A stretch of 34,066 nucleotides of DNA, from NCBI GenBank assembly GCA_031274285.1, contig JAISQJ010000122.1, positions 1 to 34,066 on the forward strand, given 5' to 3'. Under the pieces are notes generated by a model. That model did not search any database. It was not told the origin of the DNA and saw nothing but the letters and a program-made list of their open reading frames with translations. The position numbers and the translations under genes are program-made. Positions 1 to 7,535 of the stretch are shown here, piece after piece; position 1 is the stretch's first letter; every line of letters begins with the position of its first letter. The stretch is from Treponema sp. GTDB taxonomy: Bacteria > Spirochaetota > Spirochaetia > Treponematales > Breznakiellaceae.

Positions 1-1
1 A

Positions 2-53
2 TACCCCGCCCCTTGGGGCGGTTCAGAATCCCTCCGGGCAAGTTGGCGGGGTA
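2..53. repeat. Imperfect palindromic intergenic element, copy 1
   Basis: The arm TACCCCGCC (2-10) is answered by its exact reverse complement GGCGGGGTA (45-53), with a smaller hairpin CCGCCCC/GGGGCGG nested at the left. The left arm, preceded by A, recurs as ATACCCCGCC at 113-122. This looks like a dispersed REP-like intergenic element downstream of the minus-strand SPOR gene. No coding sequence is seen in 1-155. Confidence 0.45.
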
Positions 54-75
54 GAAACCTCCCCCGTACAAACCG

Positions 76-98
76 AAAAAAGTCCGAAGGACTTTTTT
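76..98. terminator. Bidirectional intrinsic terminator
   Basis: A perfect 10-bp inverted repeat, AAAAAAGTCC and GGACTTTTTT, surrounds a 3-base GAA loop. The stem ends in T-runs on both strands, so it could stop transcription from either side. It lies about 60 bases past the stop codon of the minus-strand gene at 156-1166 and is its most likely terminator. Confidence 0.7.
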
Positions 99-112
99 CT
101 TCTCGACCGACG

Positions 113-153
113 ATACCCCGCCGAACCGAAGGTTCGAGCTCTGCGGCGGGGTT
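113..153. repeat. Imperfect palindromic intergenic element, copy 2
   Basis: ATACCCCGCC (113-122) pairs with GGCGGGGT (145-152). Inside is a second perfect hairpin, GAACC-GAA-GGTTC (123-135). It shares its outer arms with the element at 2-53. The pair brackets the terminator at 76-98. Confidence 0.45.
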
Positions 154-155
154 CG

Positions 156-1166
156 TCACTGGTAGCTGACGGGGAATGAATCAAAGCCGGCGGCCTTGAG
201 CTCCCGGATGGTCGAGTTGATGTCCGGTCCCGGCGTCACCAGGACCGCGAAGTAGTCGCCCCCGGCGCGGGTCTGGCCCCTGATAAGGGCGGAAAAGCCC
301 GCGGCCCGCAGTTTTCCCCCCAGGGCTTGGGCATTGGCCTCCCGGCTGAAAAGGCCGGCCTGCAACACGGTCTGTCCGGGGGCCGCCGTCCCGGCGTTAT
401 TCCGCGATGCACTGCTTACGGTAGCGGCGTTATCTCGTGGTGCGCCTGCGGCGCCGTCCCGCGGGGCGGACCCGCCCTGCGGGGACCCGGCCCCGGACCG
501 GCCCGCGAACAGCAGCCACATGGGGCTGGGGGCCGCGTGTACGGCCGGACTTCCCGGCCCCCCGGATCCGGCGGCCCGGCCCTCGGGGCTGCGGGGAAAT
601 GCTTCCACCAGCTTCCGGCGCCAGCTTTCCTGGCCGGTGAACTTCCAGAGGCTAAAGTAGAGCTGGGGCCGGTACTCCGCATAGGATTCCTCCCCCGAAA
701 GGGAAACCAGGGCGGCGGTATTGGTCCCCCCGGATCGCAGGGCCTCAAGGTGGGCCGCCAGGAAAAAGGCCTGCAGCCGGATCTCCCCCACCCGGCTGTC
801 CAGGAGAATCCCCTTGAGCGCGGCGTCCGCCCGCTCCCATTCCCCCAGGGCCATGAAGCAGGCGGCCCCCCTGAGCAGGGGCCGGTAGGCGGAAACCCCG
901 GGCTCCGCCAGGGCGGCCAGTTCCCAGGCCGCCGCGGCCCCCTCAATATCCCCGGAAAGCTCCCGGAGGTAGGCCAGCCGGTTGAGGTTCTCCCGCCGCC
1001 CCGCGGTATCGGAGGCATTGAGGAGCCTCTCCAGCCGCCGCAGCTCGCTTTCCAGCCCCTCCGGGGTCTGGGCGGCCAGGGGAAACGGGGCGAAAAAAAA
1101 GAGGACGAGGAACACAAAGCTAGAAGAACGGGCATGTAGTATACGTACTATAAAGAATTGCAGCAT
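156..1166 (-). CDS. Exported SPOR-domain protein with TPR-like region
   Basis: The 336-residue product has an N-terminal hydrophobic segment (about residues 14-32, ending in AAQ) read as a signal peptide. An alpha-helical, alanine- and leucine-rich stretch (about 35-200) looks like degenerate TPR repeats. Residues about 200-262 are a low-complexity Gly/Ala/Ser/Asn linker. The C-terminal ~75 residues fit the SPOR domain: an LQAGLF opening, a glycine-rich turn and a repeated AAGF segment. SPOR domains bind denuded peptidoglycan at division sites, so a periplasmic envelope role is inferred. It is the last gene of the minus-strand run from 4791, 63 bases after the lapA-like gene. The ATG at 1166 has AGGAAG only one or two bases away, an awkwardly short spacing. 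A GTG at codon 18 is an alternative but would shorten the signal peptide. Confidence 0.75.
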   Translation of the reverse strand: MLQFFIVRILHARSSSFVFLVLFFFAPFPLAAQTPEGLESELRRLERLLNASDTAGRRENLNRLAYLRELSGDIEGAAAAWELAALAEPGVSAYRPLLRGAACFMALGEWERADAALKGILLDSRVGEIRLQAFFLAAHLEALRSGGTNTAALVSLSGEESYAEYRPQLYFSLWKFTGQESWRRKLVEAFPRSPEGRAAGSGGPGSPAVHAAPSPMWLLFAGRSGAGSPQGGSAPRDGAAGAPRDNAATVSSASRNNAGTAAPGQTVLQAGLFSREANAQALGGKLRAAGFSALIRGQTRAGGDYFAVLVTPGPDINSTIRELKAAGFDSFPVSYQ

Positions 1167-1196
1167 ACTTCCTGATTTTCCTTTGTGCGCCTTCGT

Positions 1197-1209
1197 GCGC
1201 CTTCGGCGC
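1197..1209. other. Short GC hairpin between lapA-like and SPOR genes
   Basis: GCGCC-TTC-GGCGC forms a tight 5-bp stem, inside a stretch where TGCGCCTTCG is directly repeated. On the minus strand it lies between two genes and is not followed by T residues, so it is more likely a processing or attenuating stem than a full terminator. On the plus strand T-rich sequence follows. Confidence 0.35.
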
Positions 1210-1229
1210 CTTTGTGGTTTTTGTAGTTT

Positions 1230-1511
1230 TTATTCAATAACCGGTTCCGGGCCGCCGCCGGCTCCCGGCGCGGGGGAGGACTTTTTCCCCGGCTTACGGC
1301 CTAGCCGCCGCTTGGACCGGAAGGAGACCGCCAGGGGAAGGGCCAGGAGCATTCCCAGCACAAAGGCGGAAAACGCGGTGAGAAAAACCGGAACCTGGGA
1401 AAAGGTAATGCCGAAGCCAAAGGAAATATCACAGCGGTTTTCCAGATTAAGGCCGGTAAACGCCAGGCAGACCACACCGATCAGTATGAATATTACGAGC
1501 CGCCAGGGCAT
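1230..1511 (-). CDS. LapA-family (DUF1049) inner-membrane protein
   Basis: The 93-residue protein has two predicted membrane helices (about residues 4-22 and 39-62) and a basic, then Pro/Gly-rich, cytoplasmic tail. The order of helix, short loop with an N-L-E-N segment, beta-like FGFGITF strand, PV, then a second helix with LGMLLALP matches the LapA/DUF1049 family. In enterobacteria LapA takes part in controlling lipopolysaccharide synthesis, and a treponemal role is unknown. The ATG lies inside the 3' end of miaB (19-base overlap) with AGGAG eight bases upstream, so translation is probably coupled to miaB. The length is typical for the family. Confidence 0.75.
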   Translation of the reverse strand: MPWRLVIFILIGVVCLAFTGLNLENRCDISFGFGITFSQVPVFLTAFSAFVLGMLLALPLAVSFRSKRRLGRKPGKKSSPAPGAGGGPEPVIE

Positions 1512-2863
1512 AGACAGAGCTCCTTTGCCCGGAAGGTATTCCCCCGCAGGCTGGAAAGGGTAAGTTCCGCGAAACTCCCGATAAGGGAGGCTTTTCCGGG
1601 GACCGCCACCATTTCATCCCGTTCAGTACGGGTTATTAATTCATCGGCATTTTTGCGGGAAATCCCCTCCACCAGCACCTGATCCCGGCTTCCCAGCCGC
1701 TTTTGGAGCAGTTCGGCGCTGTGTTTCTTCTGCAGCGCGATGACCCGGCCCAGCCTGGCCCGCTTCACCGTCTCGTCAATCCTGCCGGGAAGGGCATACG
1801 CGGCGGTCCCCTCACGGGGGTTGTAGTGGTACATGTACGCATAGAGGAATTTCACCTCGTCCATAAGGGTCAGGGTTTCCTCCAGATCCCGCTCGGTCTC
1901 TCCGGGGAAACCGACCAGGATATCCGTGGAAAGGCTTATCCCCGGCATGGCGGCCCGGATCTCCCCGGCCAGATCGAGGTACTGCTCCCTGGTGTAGCGG
2001 CGGTTCATGGCCTCCAGGACCCGGTTGGACCCATGCTGAACGGGAAGGTGCAGGTGGCGGCAGAAGGCCGGATGCTCCGCCATGACCCGGATGGTTCTGG
2101 GGGAAAGGTCCTTGGGATTGGCGGAAAGGAAACGGACCCAGCGGATGGGGCCCCCTTCCAGCGCCCCGGCGACCAGGTCCAGGAGGCCGGGAAAATCGAG
2201 GGTCCCCGGATAGGCGGACCCCCCTTCCCAGCGGTAGGAGTTAACGTTCTGGCCCAGCAGGGTGATCTCCCTTACCCCCCGTTCCCGCAGGAGCCGCAGC
2301 TCGGCCAGGATCGAGGCGGGGTCACGGGAGATCTCCGGCCCCCGGACATAGGGTACCACGCAGTAGGAGCAGAAATTGTTGCACCCGTGCATGATGGGCA
2401 CAAAGCTGCGGAACCGGCCCTCCTCAAGATGGGAGGAAGAGAAGGCAAAGGCCGGCTTTTCCCCGCCGTACAGGGCCGGATACCTTCCCGAAGTCCCGGC
2501 CGGCCCCTTTTCCGCGGATTCCAGGATCAGGGGGAAGCTGGAGCGGGCCGAAGTGCCCATCACGTAATCCACCCCCCTCTCCTTGAGCCGCTCCCCCAGC
2601 CGTTCCGCCATGCAGCCGGCCGCCACCAGGCACAGGGGACGCCGCTGCAAGGACCGCTTTTTCTTGAGGGCCCTGTAGAGGGCAATGCGTCCCAGGACCC
2701 GCTTTTCCGCGGTCTGCCTTACCGAGCAGGTGTTGAGGAGCACCAGGTCCGCATCCTCCCCCCCGGTCGCGGCGGACCAGCCCCGCTCCCGGCACACCAG
2801 TTCCAGGGCCGCGGATTCCGCGGAATTCATCTGGCAGCCGTAGGTTTCAAAAAAGTAGGTCAT
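1493..2863 (-). CDS. miaB: tRNA-2-methylthio-N6-dimethylallyladenosine synthase MiaB
   Basis: The 456-residue radical-SAM methylthiotransferase adds the methylthio group at C2 of isopentenyl-A37 in tRNAs reading UNN codons. The N-terminal UPF0004 domain opens with the typical TYGCQMN segment and supplies auxiliary cluster cysteines C10, C46 and C84. The radical-SAM motif CxxxCxxC is C161, C165 and C168, in the MiaB-typical context HGCNNFCSYCVVPYVRG. A TRAM domain occupies about residues 385-450. Length and motif spacing are canonical, and all six cluster ligands are present. The start directly before TYFFETYGC is fixed by family alignment although the Shine-Dalgarno is weak. It sits between the small membrane protein (23-base gap) and the lapA-like gene (overlap), so it is part of the minus-strand operon. 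Confidence 0.95.
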   Translation of the reverse strand: MTYFFETYGCQMNSAESAALELVCRERGWSAATGGEDADLVLLNTCSVRQTAEKRVLGRIALYRALKKKRSLQRRPLCLVAAGCMAERLGERLKERGVDYVMGTSARSSFPLILESAEKGPAGTSGRYPALYGGEKPAFAFSSSHLEEGRFRSFVPIMHGCNNFCSYCVVPYVRGPEISRDPASILAELRLLRERGVREITLLGQNVNSYRWEGGSAYPGTLDFPGLLDLVAGALEGGPIRWVRFLSANPKDLSPRTIRVMAEHPAFCRHLHLPVQHGSNRVLEAMNRRYTREQYLDLAGEIRAAMPGISLSTDILVGFPGETERDLEETLTLMDEVKFLYAYMYHYNPREGTAAYALPGRIDETVKRARLGRVIALQKKHSAELLQKRLGSRDQVLVEGISRKNADELITRTERDEMVAVPGKASLIGSFAELTLSSLRGNTFRAKELCLCPGGS

Positions 2864-2885
2864 AGCTTGAGGCGATCCGCCGCCC

Positions 2886-3269
2886 TTAACTCCTGCTCCT
2901 CAGCCCCTTGATGAATTTGATGCCGTTCCAGATACCTAAGGCGATGAGCCCAAAGGCGCCGACGCTCAAAAGGGTCCCCGCGAGGGGCCGGAAAAAGGCG
3001 GCGCCGGTCCGTGACAGGATCGCCAGGATGCCCCCCGCGGTCAGGATGAATCCGGGCTTCCGGTCAGCGCGGTCCTTGGAAGCGAGGGCAACAAGGCCGG
3101 CAATGGCGGCAAGTACCCCAAGGCCTATGCCCACGATGGCCAGACGGCCCCCCAGGGCGGAGAGAATCAGGAGAAAGAGGCCCCCCGCCAGGTTGGCCAC
3201 CGCGGCGAAACCCTGTTTTTCCAGAGTCCGCACCGGAACCGGGGCGTTCTGTCTTTCCGGTTCATACAT
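2886..3269 (-). CDS. Small hydrophobic membrane protein, unknown function
   Basis: The 127-residue protein has a short hydrophilic N-terminus followed by about four hydrophobic segments (about residues 23-40, 42-62, 75-92 and 98-118), rich in Gly, Ala, Leu and Ile, with a basic C-terminal tail. I do not recognise a named family. The ATG overlaps the folD stop in ATGTATGA (8 shared bases), with an AGGGGGG Shine-Dalgarno inside the preceding gene, a clear sign of translational coupling. Its position between folD and miaB says only that it belongs to the same transcript. Confidence 0.65.
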   Translation of the reverse strand: MYEPERQNAPVPVRTLEKQGFAAVANLAGGLFLLILSALGGRLAIVGIGLGVLAAIAGLVALASKDRADRKPGFILTAGGILAILSRTGAAFFRPLAGTLLSVGAFGLIALGIWNGIKFIKGLRSRS

Positions 3270-4791
3270 ACAATCCCCCCTCCGCTGCCTGGAGCACGTT
3301 CTGCAGCAGCATAGCGATGGTCATGGGCCCCACCCCGCCGGGCACGGGACTAAGGTAGCCCGCCTTTTCGGCCACCGGCTCAAAATCCACATCTCCCCGC
3401 AGGCGGTAGCCCTTTTTCGCCGAGGGGTCCGGTACCCGGTTCACCCCCACGTCGATGACCGCGGCCCCTTCCTTCACCATATCCGCGCTTACCAGGCCCG
3501 GCCTTCCGGCCGCGGCGATAAGGATATCCGCCTGCCGGGTAATGGCGGCCAGGTCCCTGGTCCCCGTATGGCAGAGAGTCACCGTGGCGTTCAGGTCCCG
3601 GCGGGCCAGGAGGTTGGCCAGGGGCTTCCCCACGATGCCGGACCGGCCCAGAACCACCGCATGGGCGCCGGACAGGGGAATTCCATACTCCCGCAGCAAT
3701 ACTACCACCCCGTGGGGGGTACAGGGGAGAAAGCCGGGGCGGCCCAGGACCAGGTTCCCCACGGAAACCGGATGGAAACCGTCCACATCCTTGGCAGGGT
3801 CCACGGCGCCGATCACCGAATCCACGCTGATATGGGAGGGCAGGGGGAGCTGAACCAGGATGCCGTGGACCTCCCGGTCGGCATTCAGCGTTTCGATAAG
3901 GGAAAGCAGTTCCCCCTGGGAAACATGTTCCCCCAGCCGGTAATCCCGGCTCGCCATCCCCGCCTCGGCCAGGGCTTTTTCCTTGGCCCCCACATAGGAA
4001 AGGCTGGCCGGGTTCTCCCCCGCCAGAATCACCGCCAGGCAGGGGATCGTTCCCCTTTCCCGCAAAGCCGCGCAGCGGGCCTTTACCCCGTCCTGAATCT
4101 TCCGGGCCGCCGCCCTGCCGTCGATTATCACCTTACCCCCTCCGGCTGCCGGACTCGGCGGCAGCGGCATAATCACCAGAAAACGCCCCCGTATCGCCCG
4201 CAGGGTAAAGGGGCCGGCCTCCGCCGCGTTGCTCACCCCGAAGAACCCCCGGTCCCAGGGAAGGCCCGCAAGGGGCCACTTGAGGCCGGAACTTTCCGCT
4301 TCCCAGGGTCCGGGCCCCAGGGGAAAGACCGAAACCAGGGAGCCCGCGGCCCCGGCCAGGTTTAAGTCCGCCGGAGCCTCCACCGAACGGACATCCTCCC
4401 CCGCGGTGATCCAGCGGGAGGGGCGGCGTTCCCGCTCAAAGAGGGAACGGATGGCCAACAGATGGTCCAGCCGGCCCCCGCCGCCGCCGGCGAGCCAGAC
4501 TTCTTCGCAGCCCTTTTCCCAGAGCAGGTTCAGGGCCAGTTCCGTATCGGTATAATCCTTATCCGCCTCGCAGCGCAGGACCCGGTCCGGGGGGTAGGCC
4601 TCCAGCCGGGAAAGGTCCCCCAGGGAATCCATGTCCCCCAGGACCCAATCGGGCCGCAGCCCCGCGGCCTCTGCGGCAATAAGCCCGGAATCCGCGGCCG
4701 CCAGGAGGGAAGGCCGCCCCGCTTCCTCAACCAGGAGGCGGCAGAGATCCGGCGGGGGTCCGTCTCCCCCGATGAAGGCAATACCCCGCAT
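3262..4791 (-). CDS. folD: Thiamine pyrophosphokinase-FolD fusion protein
   Basis: One uninterrupted frame of 509 codons encodes two enzymes. Residues 1-209 look like thiamine pyrophosphokinase, which makes thiamine diphosphate from thiamine and ATP: GDMDS (52-56), DKDYTDTE (77-84), and a glycine-rich loop ending in RLDH (to 110). Residues about 221-509 are FolD, the bifunctional 5,10-methylene-THF dehydrogenase/cyclohydrolase of one-carbon metabolism. Its active-site Y266 and K270 correspond to the YVxxK motif, followed by QLPLP, GRSGIVGKP in the Rossmann fold and PGGVGPMT near the C-terminus. The joining linker is about ten residues (PPSPAAGGG). No stop separates the halves, yet an internal GTG at codon 221 has a strong Shine-Dalgarno (see 4129-4143), so free FolD of 289 residues, the usual family length, may also be made. 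The first gene of a minus-strand operon. Confidence 0.85.
   Translation of the reverse strand: MRGIAFIGGDGPPPDLCRLLVEEAGRPSLLAAADSGLIAAEAAGLRPDWVLGDMDSLGDLSRLEAYPPDRVLRCEADKDYTDTELALNLLWEKGCEEVWLAGGGGGRLDHLLAIRSLFERERRPSRWITAGEDVRSVEAPADLNLAGAAGSLVSVFPLGPGPWEAESSGLKWPLAGLPWDRGFFGVSNAAEAGPFTLRAIRGRFLVIMPLPPSPAAGGGKVIIDGRAAARKIQDGVKARCAALRERGTIPCLAVILAGENPASLSYVGAKEKALAEAGMASRDYRLGEHVSQGELLSLIETLNADREVHGILVQLPLPSHISVDSVIGAVDPAKDVDGFHPVSVGNLVLGRPGFLPCTPHGVVVLLREYGIPLSGAHAVVLGRSGIVGKPLANLLARRDLNATVTLCHTGTRDLAAITRQADILIAAAGRPGLVSADMVKEGAAVIDVGVNRVPDPSAKKGYRLRGDVDFEPVAEKAGYLSPVPGGVGPMTIAMLLQNVLQAAEGGLYV
4129..4143 (-). promoter_or_regulatory. Internal Shine-Dalgarno and GTG start for stand-alone FolD
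   Basis: On the minus strand GGAGG (4143-4139) is followed seven bases later by GTG (4131-4129). This is codon 221 of the fusion frame, exactly where FolD homology begins (VIIDG). A textbook ribosome-binding site at a domain boundary is unlikely in a pure fusion. It suggests that FolD is, or recently was, translated independently. Confidence 0.6.
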
Positions 4792-4818
4792 AGTTCCCCT
4801 ACTTCCTTAGGTCCGATC

Positions 4819-4847
4819 TTGGACTAGCCCTGTCATTATAGTATAGT
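4819..4847 (+). promoter_or_regulatory. Sigma-70-type promoter of cca
   Basis: TTGGAC (4819-4824) and TATAGT (4842-4847) are separated by exactly 17 bases. The expected transcription start is about 4853-4855, immediately before the ATG at 4856. No Shine-Dalgarno is present, so a leaderless cca mRNA is predicted. On the opposite strand ATTATA (4835-4840) reads TATAAT and may serve the divergent fusion gene, though I see no matching -35. Confidence 0.65.
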
Positions 4848-4855
4848 GCCCCCCT

Positions 4856-6262
4856 ATGAGCAATGTTGCCTGTTCCCCAACCTTCTCCGGCGGCCCGGCG
4901 GGGAAGCTTGGGGAGATCGCCGCCCTGTTCAGGTGCCGGGGCAGGCAGTTGTACCTGGTGGGCGGTGCGGTGCGGGACCTTTTCCGGGGCCAAACCCCCA
5001 AGGACTGGGACCTTGCCACCGATGCGTCCCCGGATCAAGTGATCGACCTGTTTCGGACCGCAAAGTTCCGGGCCTCGGTTATCCCCACGGGGATAAAGCA
5101 CGGAACCGTGACGGTCCGTTACCGGGGCGAAAACTACGAGGTAACCACCTTTCGCAGCGAATCCGGTTACCAGGACGGCCGACATCCCGAATCGGTCCGT
5201 TTTGCCAAGACCATTGAGGAAGACCTCTCCCGCCGGGACTTCACCATGAATTCCGTTGCCCTTGCCCTGCCCGGCGGGGAAACGGCGGATCCCTTCGGGG
5301 GGATCGGGGACATCAGGAAGGGCCTTATCCGCTGTGTGGGAAATCCCCTGGAACGTTTCGGGGAAGACGGCCTGCGGCCCCTGCGGGCGGTCCGTTTCGC
5401 CTCCCAGTTGGGCTATCAGGTGGACGGCCCCACCCTCCGGGCCATCCGCCCCTCGCTAGAGGTAACGGCCAAGGTTTCACAGGAGCGGATTCGGGACGAA
5501 CTGGACAAGATCATCGCCAGCCCCCGGCCGTCCATAGCGTTCCGCCTTATGGAGGAGACGGGGCTCCTGGAACTCCTGCTCCCCGAACTGGCCGTCTGCC
5601 GGGGCGTCGAGCAAAAGGGCTACCACCGATTCGATGTGCTGGACCATTCCCTGCTGTCCTGCGACTACGCCGCGGCCGGGGAGTTCCCCATGGAAGTGCG
5701 GCTGGCCGCCCTATTCCACGATATCGGGAAGCCCGCCGCCCGCCGGGAGGACGATAGGGGGGTTTGGACCTTCTATCAGCACGAAAAGTATTCCGCCCAG
5801 AAGGCCAAACAGCTCATGATCCGGCTGCGCTACTCCAACTCCCAGATCGAGAAGGTCTGCCGTCTCATAAGCTGCCACATGTTTTACTACGAAGACTGCT
5901 GGAGCGAGGGGGCGGTACGGCGTTTCATCATCCGGGTGGGGGAAGAGAACCTGGAAAACCTCTACCGGCTGCGCCGGGCCGACACCTACGGCATGGCGGG
6001 GGTCGAAGGGTCCGCGGAGAACCTGGCCGCCCTGATAAGCAGGGTAGACCGGACGCTGGCGGGAAATTACGCCCTGTCCCTCAAGGACCTGGCGGTTTCC
6101 GGCGACGATCTGATTGCCCAGGGAATCAGGCCCGGCAGATACATGGGGATCATCCTCAAGGAACTCCTGGAAACCGTGGTGGATGACCCGGATTCAAACA
6201 ACCGGGAAACCCTTTTGAACATTGCCCTTAAATTCAACGAGAAGTACCAGAGCCTTCCCTGA
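4856..6262 (+). CDS. cca: CCA-adding tRNA nucleotidyltransferase with HD domain
   Basis: The 468-residue class II nucleotidyltransferase builds or repairs the 3' CCA of tRNAs. GGAVRD (residues 36-41) and the metal-binding pair D50/D52 in DWDL mark the polymerase head. RRDFTMNS and ERFGEDGLRPLRAVRFASQLGY are the standard neck and head-2 motifs. An HD phosphohydrolase domain follows, with HDIGKP starting at H288-D289. The partner tRNA-Glu in this window has no encoded CCA, so this activity is needed. The gene is divergent from the TPK-FolD fusion and its 3' end overlaps rnc convergently by 29 bp. A poly(A) polymerase paralogue cannot be excluded from motifs alone. Confidence 0.9.
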   Translation: MSNVACSPTFSGGPAGKLGEIAALFRCRGRQLYLVGGAVRDLFRGQTPKDWDLATDASPDQVIDLFRTAKFRASVIPTGIKHGTVTVRYRGENYEVTTFRSESGYQDGRHPESVRFAKTIEEDLSRRDFTMNSVALALPGGETADPFGGIGDIRKGLIRCVGNPLERFGEDGLRPLRAVRFASQLGYQVDGPTLRAIRPSLEVTAKVSQERIRDELDKIIASPRPSIAFRLMEETGLLELLLPELAVCRGVEQKGYHRFDVLDHSLLSCDYAAAGEFPMEVRLAALFHDIGKPAARREDDRGVWTFYQHEKYSAQKAKQLMIRLRYSNSQIEKVCRLISCHMFYYEDCWSEGAVRRFIIRVGEENLENLYRLRRADTYGMAGVEGSAENLAALISRVDRTLAGNYALSLKDLAVSGDDLIAQGIRPGRYMGIILKELLETVVDDPDSNNRETLLNIALKFNEKYQSLP

Positions 6263-7025
6263 GCTGTTCCAGGGCCATCCGGGCCGCCTCTTGTTCGGCC
6301 AGTTTCTTACTGCGTCCGATTCCAGGACCGTATACCCTGTCCTTTACCTGGACTTCTATCCTGAACAGCCGTTCATGCTCCGGGCCCGACCAGGTAAGCA
6401 GCCGGTATTGGGGGTAGACCCTAAACTGACGCTGGCTTAGTTCCTGCAGCAAAGACTTGTAATCCCCGTGGTAGTTTTCCTCGACAACCCGGTCAATCTC
6501 GGGGCCGAGACAGCGATCCACAAAGGAAAAGGCCGCGGCAAAGCCGGAATCCAGGTACAGGGCGCCGATGAGGGCCTCCAGGGCGTCCGCCAGGATCGCG
6601 TTCTTTTTCCTTCCCCCGGAAAGCTCTTCCCCCCTTCCCAGGACCAGGAAATTGTCGATCTGCAACTCCCTGGCAATGGACGACAGGATATCCTCGGAGA
6701 CCACCACCGATTTTATCTTTGCCAGCTCCCCTTCGCTCTTTTCTCTGAAACGCTCGTACAACACTGTGGCGCAGACCGCCCCCAGGATCGCGTCCCCCAG
6801 GAACTCCAGCCGCTCGTTGTTGCTTCGATGGGAACTTTCATTGGAAACAGACCGATGGGTAAAGGAAAGGTTCAGAAGCTCCAGGCTCCTAAACCTTAGT
6901 CCCGAGGATTTGAGAAAGGCGGAAAGTTCTTTTTTTCTTCCCGGCTCCGGCAGGGGAAGGTCAGGCGGCCCGGCCCCTATACGTTTCCCCACCGAAAACC
7001 CGCCCGGCGGTCCTGAGGGACCCAT
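6234..7025 (-). CDS. rnc: Ribonuclease III
   Basis: The 263-residue double-strand-specific endonuclease acts in rRNA and mRNA processing. The signature NERLEFLGDAIL spans about residues 70-81 (catalytic E74 and D78). The second metal-site pair is D147 and E150 in ADALEALIGAL. A double-stranded RNA-binding domain fills about 187-257 (YKSLLQE at the start, AEQEAARMALEQL at the end). The N-terminal ~30 residues are Gly/Pro-rich and beyond the family core. The ATG at 7025 lies 3 bases after the acpP stop without an obvious Shine-Dalgarno, so a GTG at codon 12 is a possible alternative start. It is the last gene of coaD-rpmF-acpP-rnc. Confidence 0.92.
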   Translation of the reverse strand: MGPSGPPGGFSVGKRIGAGPPDLPLPEPGRKKELSAFLKSSGLRFRSLELLNLSFTHRSVSNESSHRSNNERLEFLGDAILGAVCATVLYERFREKSEGELAKIKSVVVSEDILSSIARELQIDNFLVLGRGEELSGGRKKNAILADALEALIGALYLDSGFAAAFSFVDRCLGPEIDRVVEENYHGDYKSLLQELSQRQFRVYPQYRLLTWSGPEHERLFRIEVQVKDRVYGPGIGRSKKLAEQEAARMALEQLREGSGTSR

Positions 7026-7028
7026 GGG

Positions 7029-7265
7029 CTACTTTTGCTGCTGCTTGATGTACTCGTAAGCATCCCGGACGGTTTCAAACTCATTGGCCTTTTCATCGGG
7101 GATGGAGATACCCATTTCTTCTTCAATGGCGTAAACCAGTTCGTAGGTATCCAGGCTGTCGGCGCCGAGATCCTGGCGAAACGAAGCGTCCATGGTGATT
7201 TTTCCCGCATCAACCTCTAGCTTTTCGGCGATAAGCTTCTTCATCTTTTCGAATAATTCATCCAT
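7029..7265 (-). CDS. acpP: Acyl carrier protein
   Basis: This 78-residue, highly acidic four-helix carrier shuttles acyl intermediates in fatty acid synthesis. Serine 37 in GADSLDTYELV is the 4'-phosphopantetheine attachment site. The start is supported by AAGGAAA upstream of ATG. It lies between rpmF and rnc, an arrangement common in bacteria, and close to coaD, which makes the CoA precursor of its prosthetic group. Confidence 0.97.
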   Translation of the reverse strand: MDELFEKMKKLIAEKLEVDAGKITMDASFRQDLGADSLDTYELVYAIEEEMGISIPDEKANEFETVRDAYEYIKQQQK

Positions 7266-7292
7266 CTTGCATTTCCTTCTGAAAAAACGTAA

Positions 7293-7481
7293 TTATACCT
7301 TCGAATCCGGTACGATCATCTGCTTTCCCCGGTAAAAGCCGCACTTGGGGCAGACCCGGTGCAGCAAAACCCGGTTTCCGCAGTTACTACATTCAACCAT
7401 GGTAGGGGGAGAAAGTTTCATGTTGATCGACTGGCGCCGGCTTGTCCGGGCCTTCGATGTTTTGAATCTGGGTACCGCCAT
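7293..7481 (-). CDS. rpmF: 50S ribosomal protein L32
   Basis: This 62-residue basic protein begins MAVPRFKTSKARTSRRQ, the standard L32 N-terminus. It has a zinc ribbon made of CSNCG and CPKCG pairs, so it is the zinc-binding (C+) form. It is followed by acpP after a 27-base gap. Size and sequence are canonical. Confidence 0.97.
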   Translation of the reverse strand: MAVPRFKTSKARTSRRQSINMKLSPPTMVECSNCGNRVLLHRVCPKCGFYRGKQMIVPDSKV

Positions 7482-7535
7482 TTGATAAACCTCATCTACA
7501 GGATGTTATGAGCCTAACAAAAACCGCCCTATTTG

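Noticed and set aside
1703-4365. Two long plus-strand frames (402 and 485 codons) opposite miaB and the TPK-FolD fusion
   Set aside because: Both are antisense shadows of motif-verified genes in GC-rich sequence, with low-complexity translations and no family match.
4792-4855. Thiamine riboswitch upstream of the thiamine pyrophosphokinase half
   Set aside because: The whole divergent spacer is only 64 bases and contains none of the conserved THI-element sequences.
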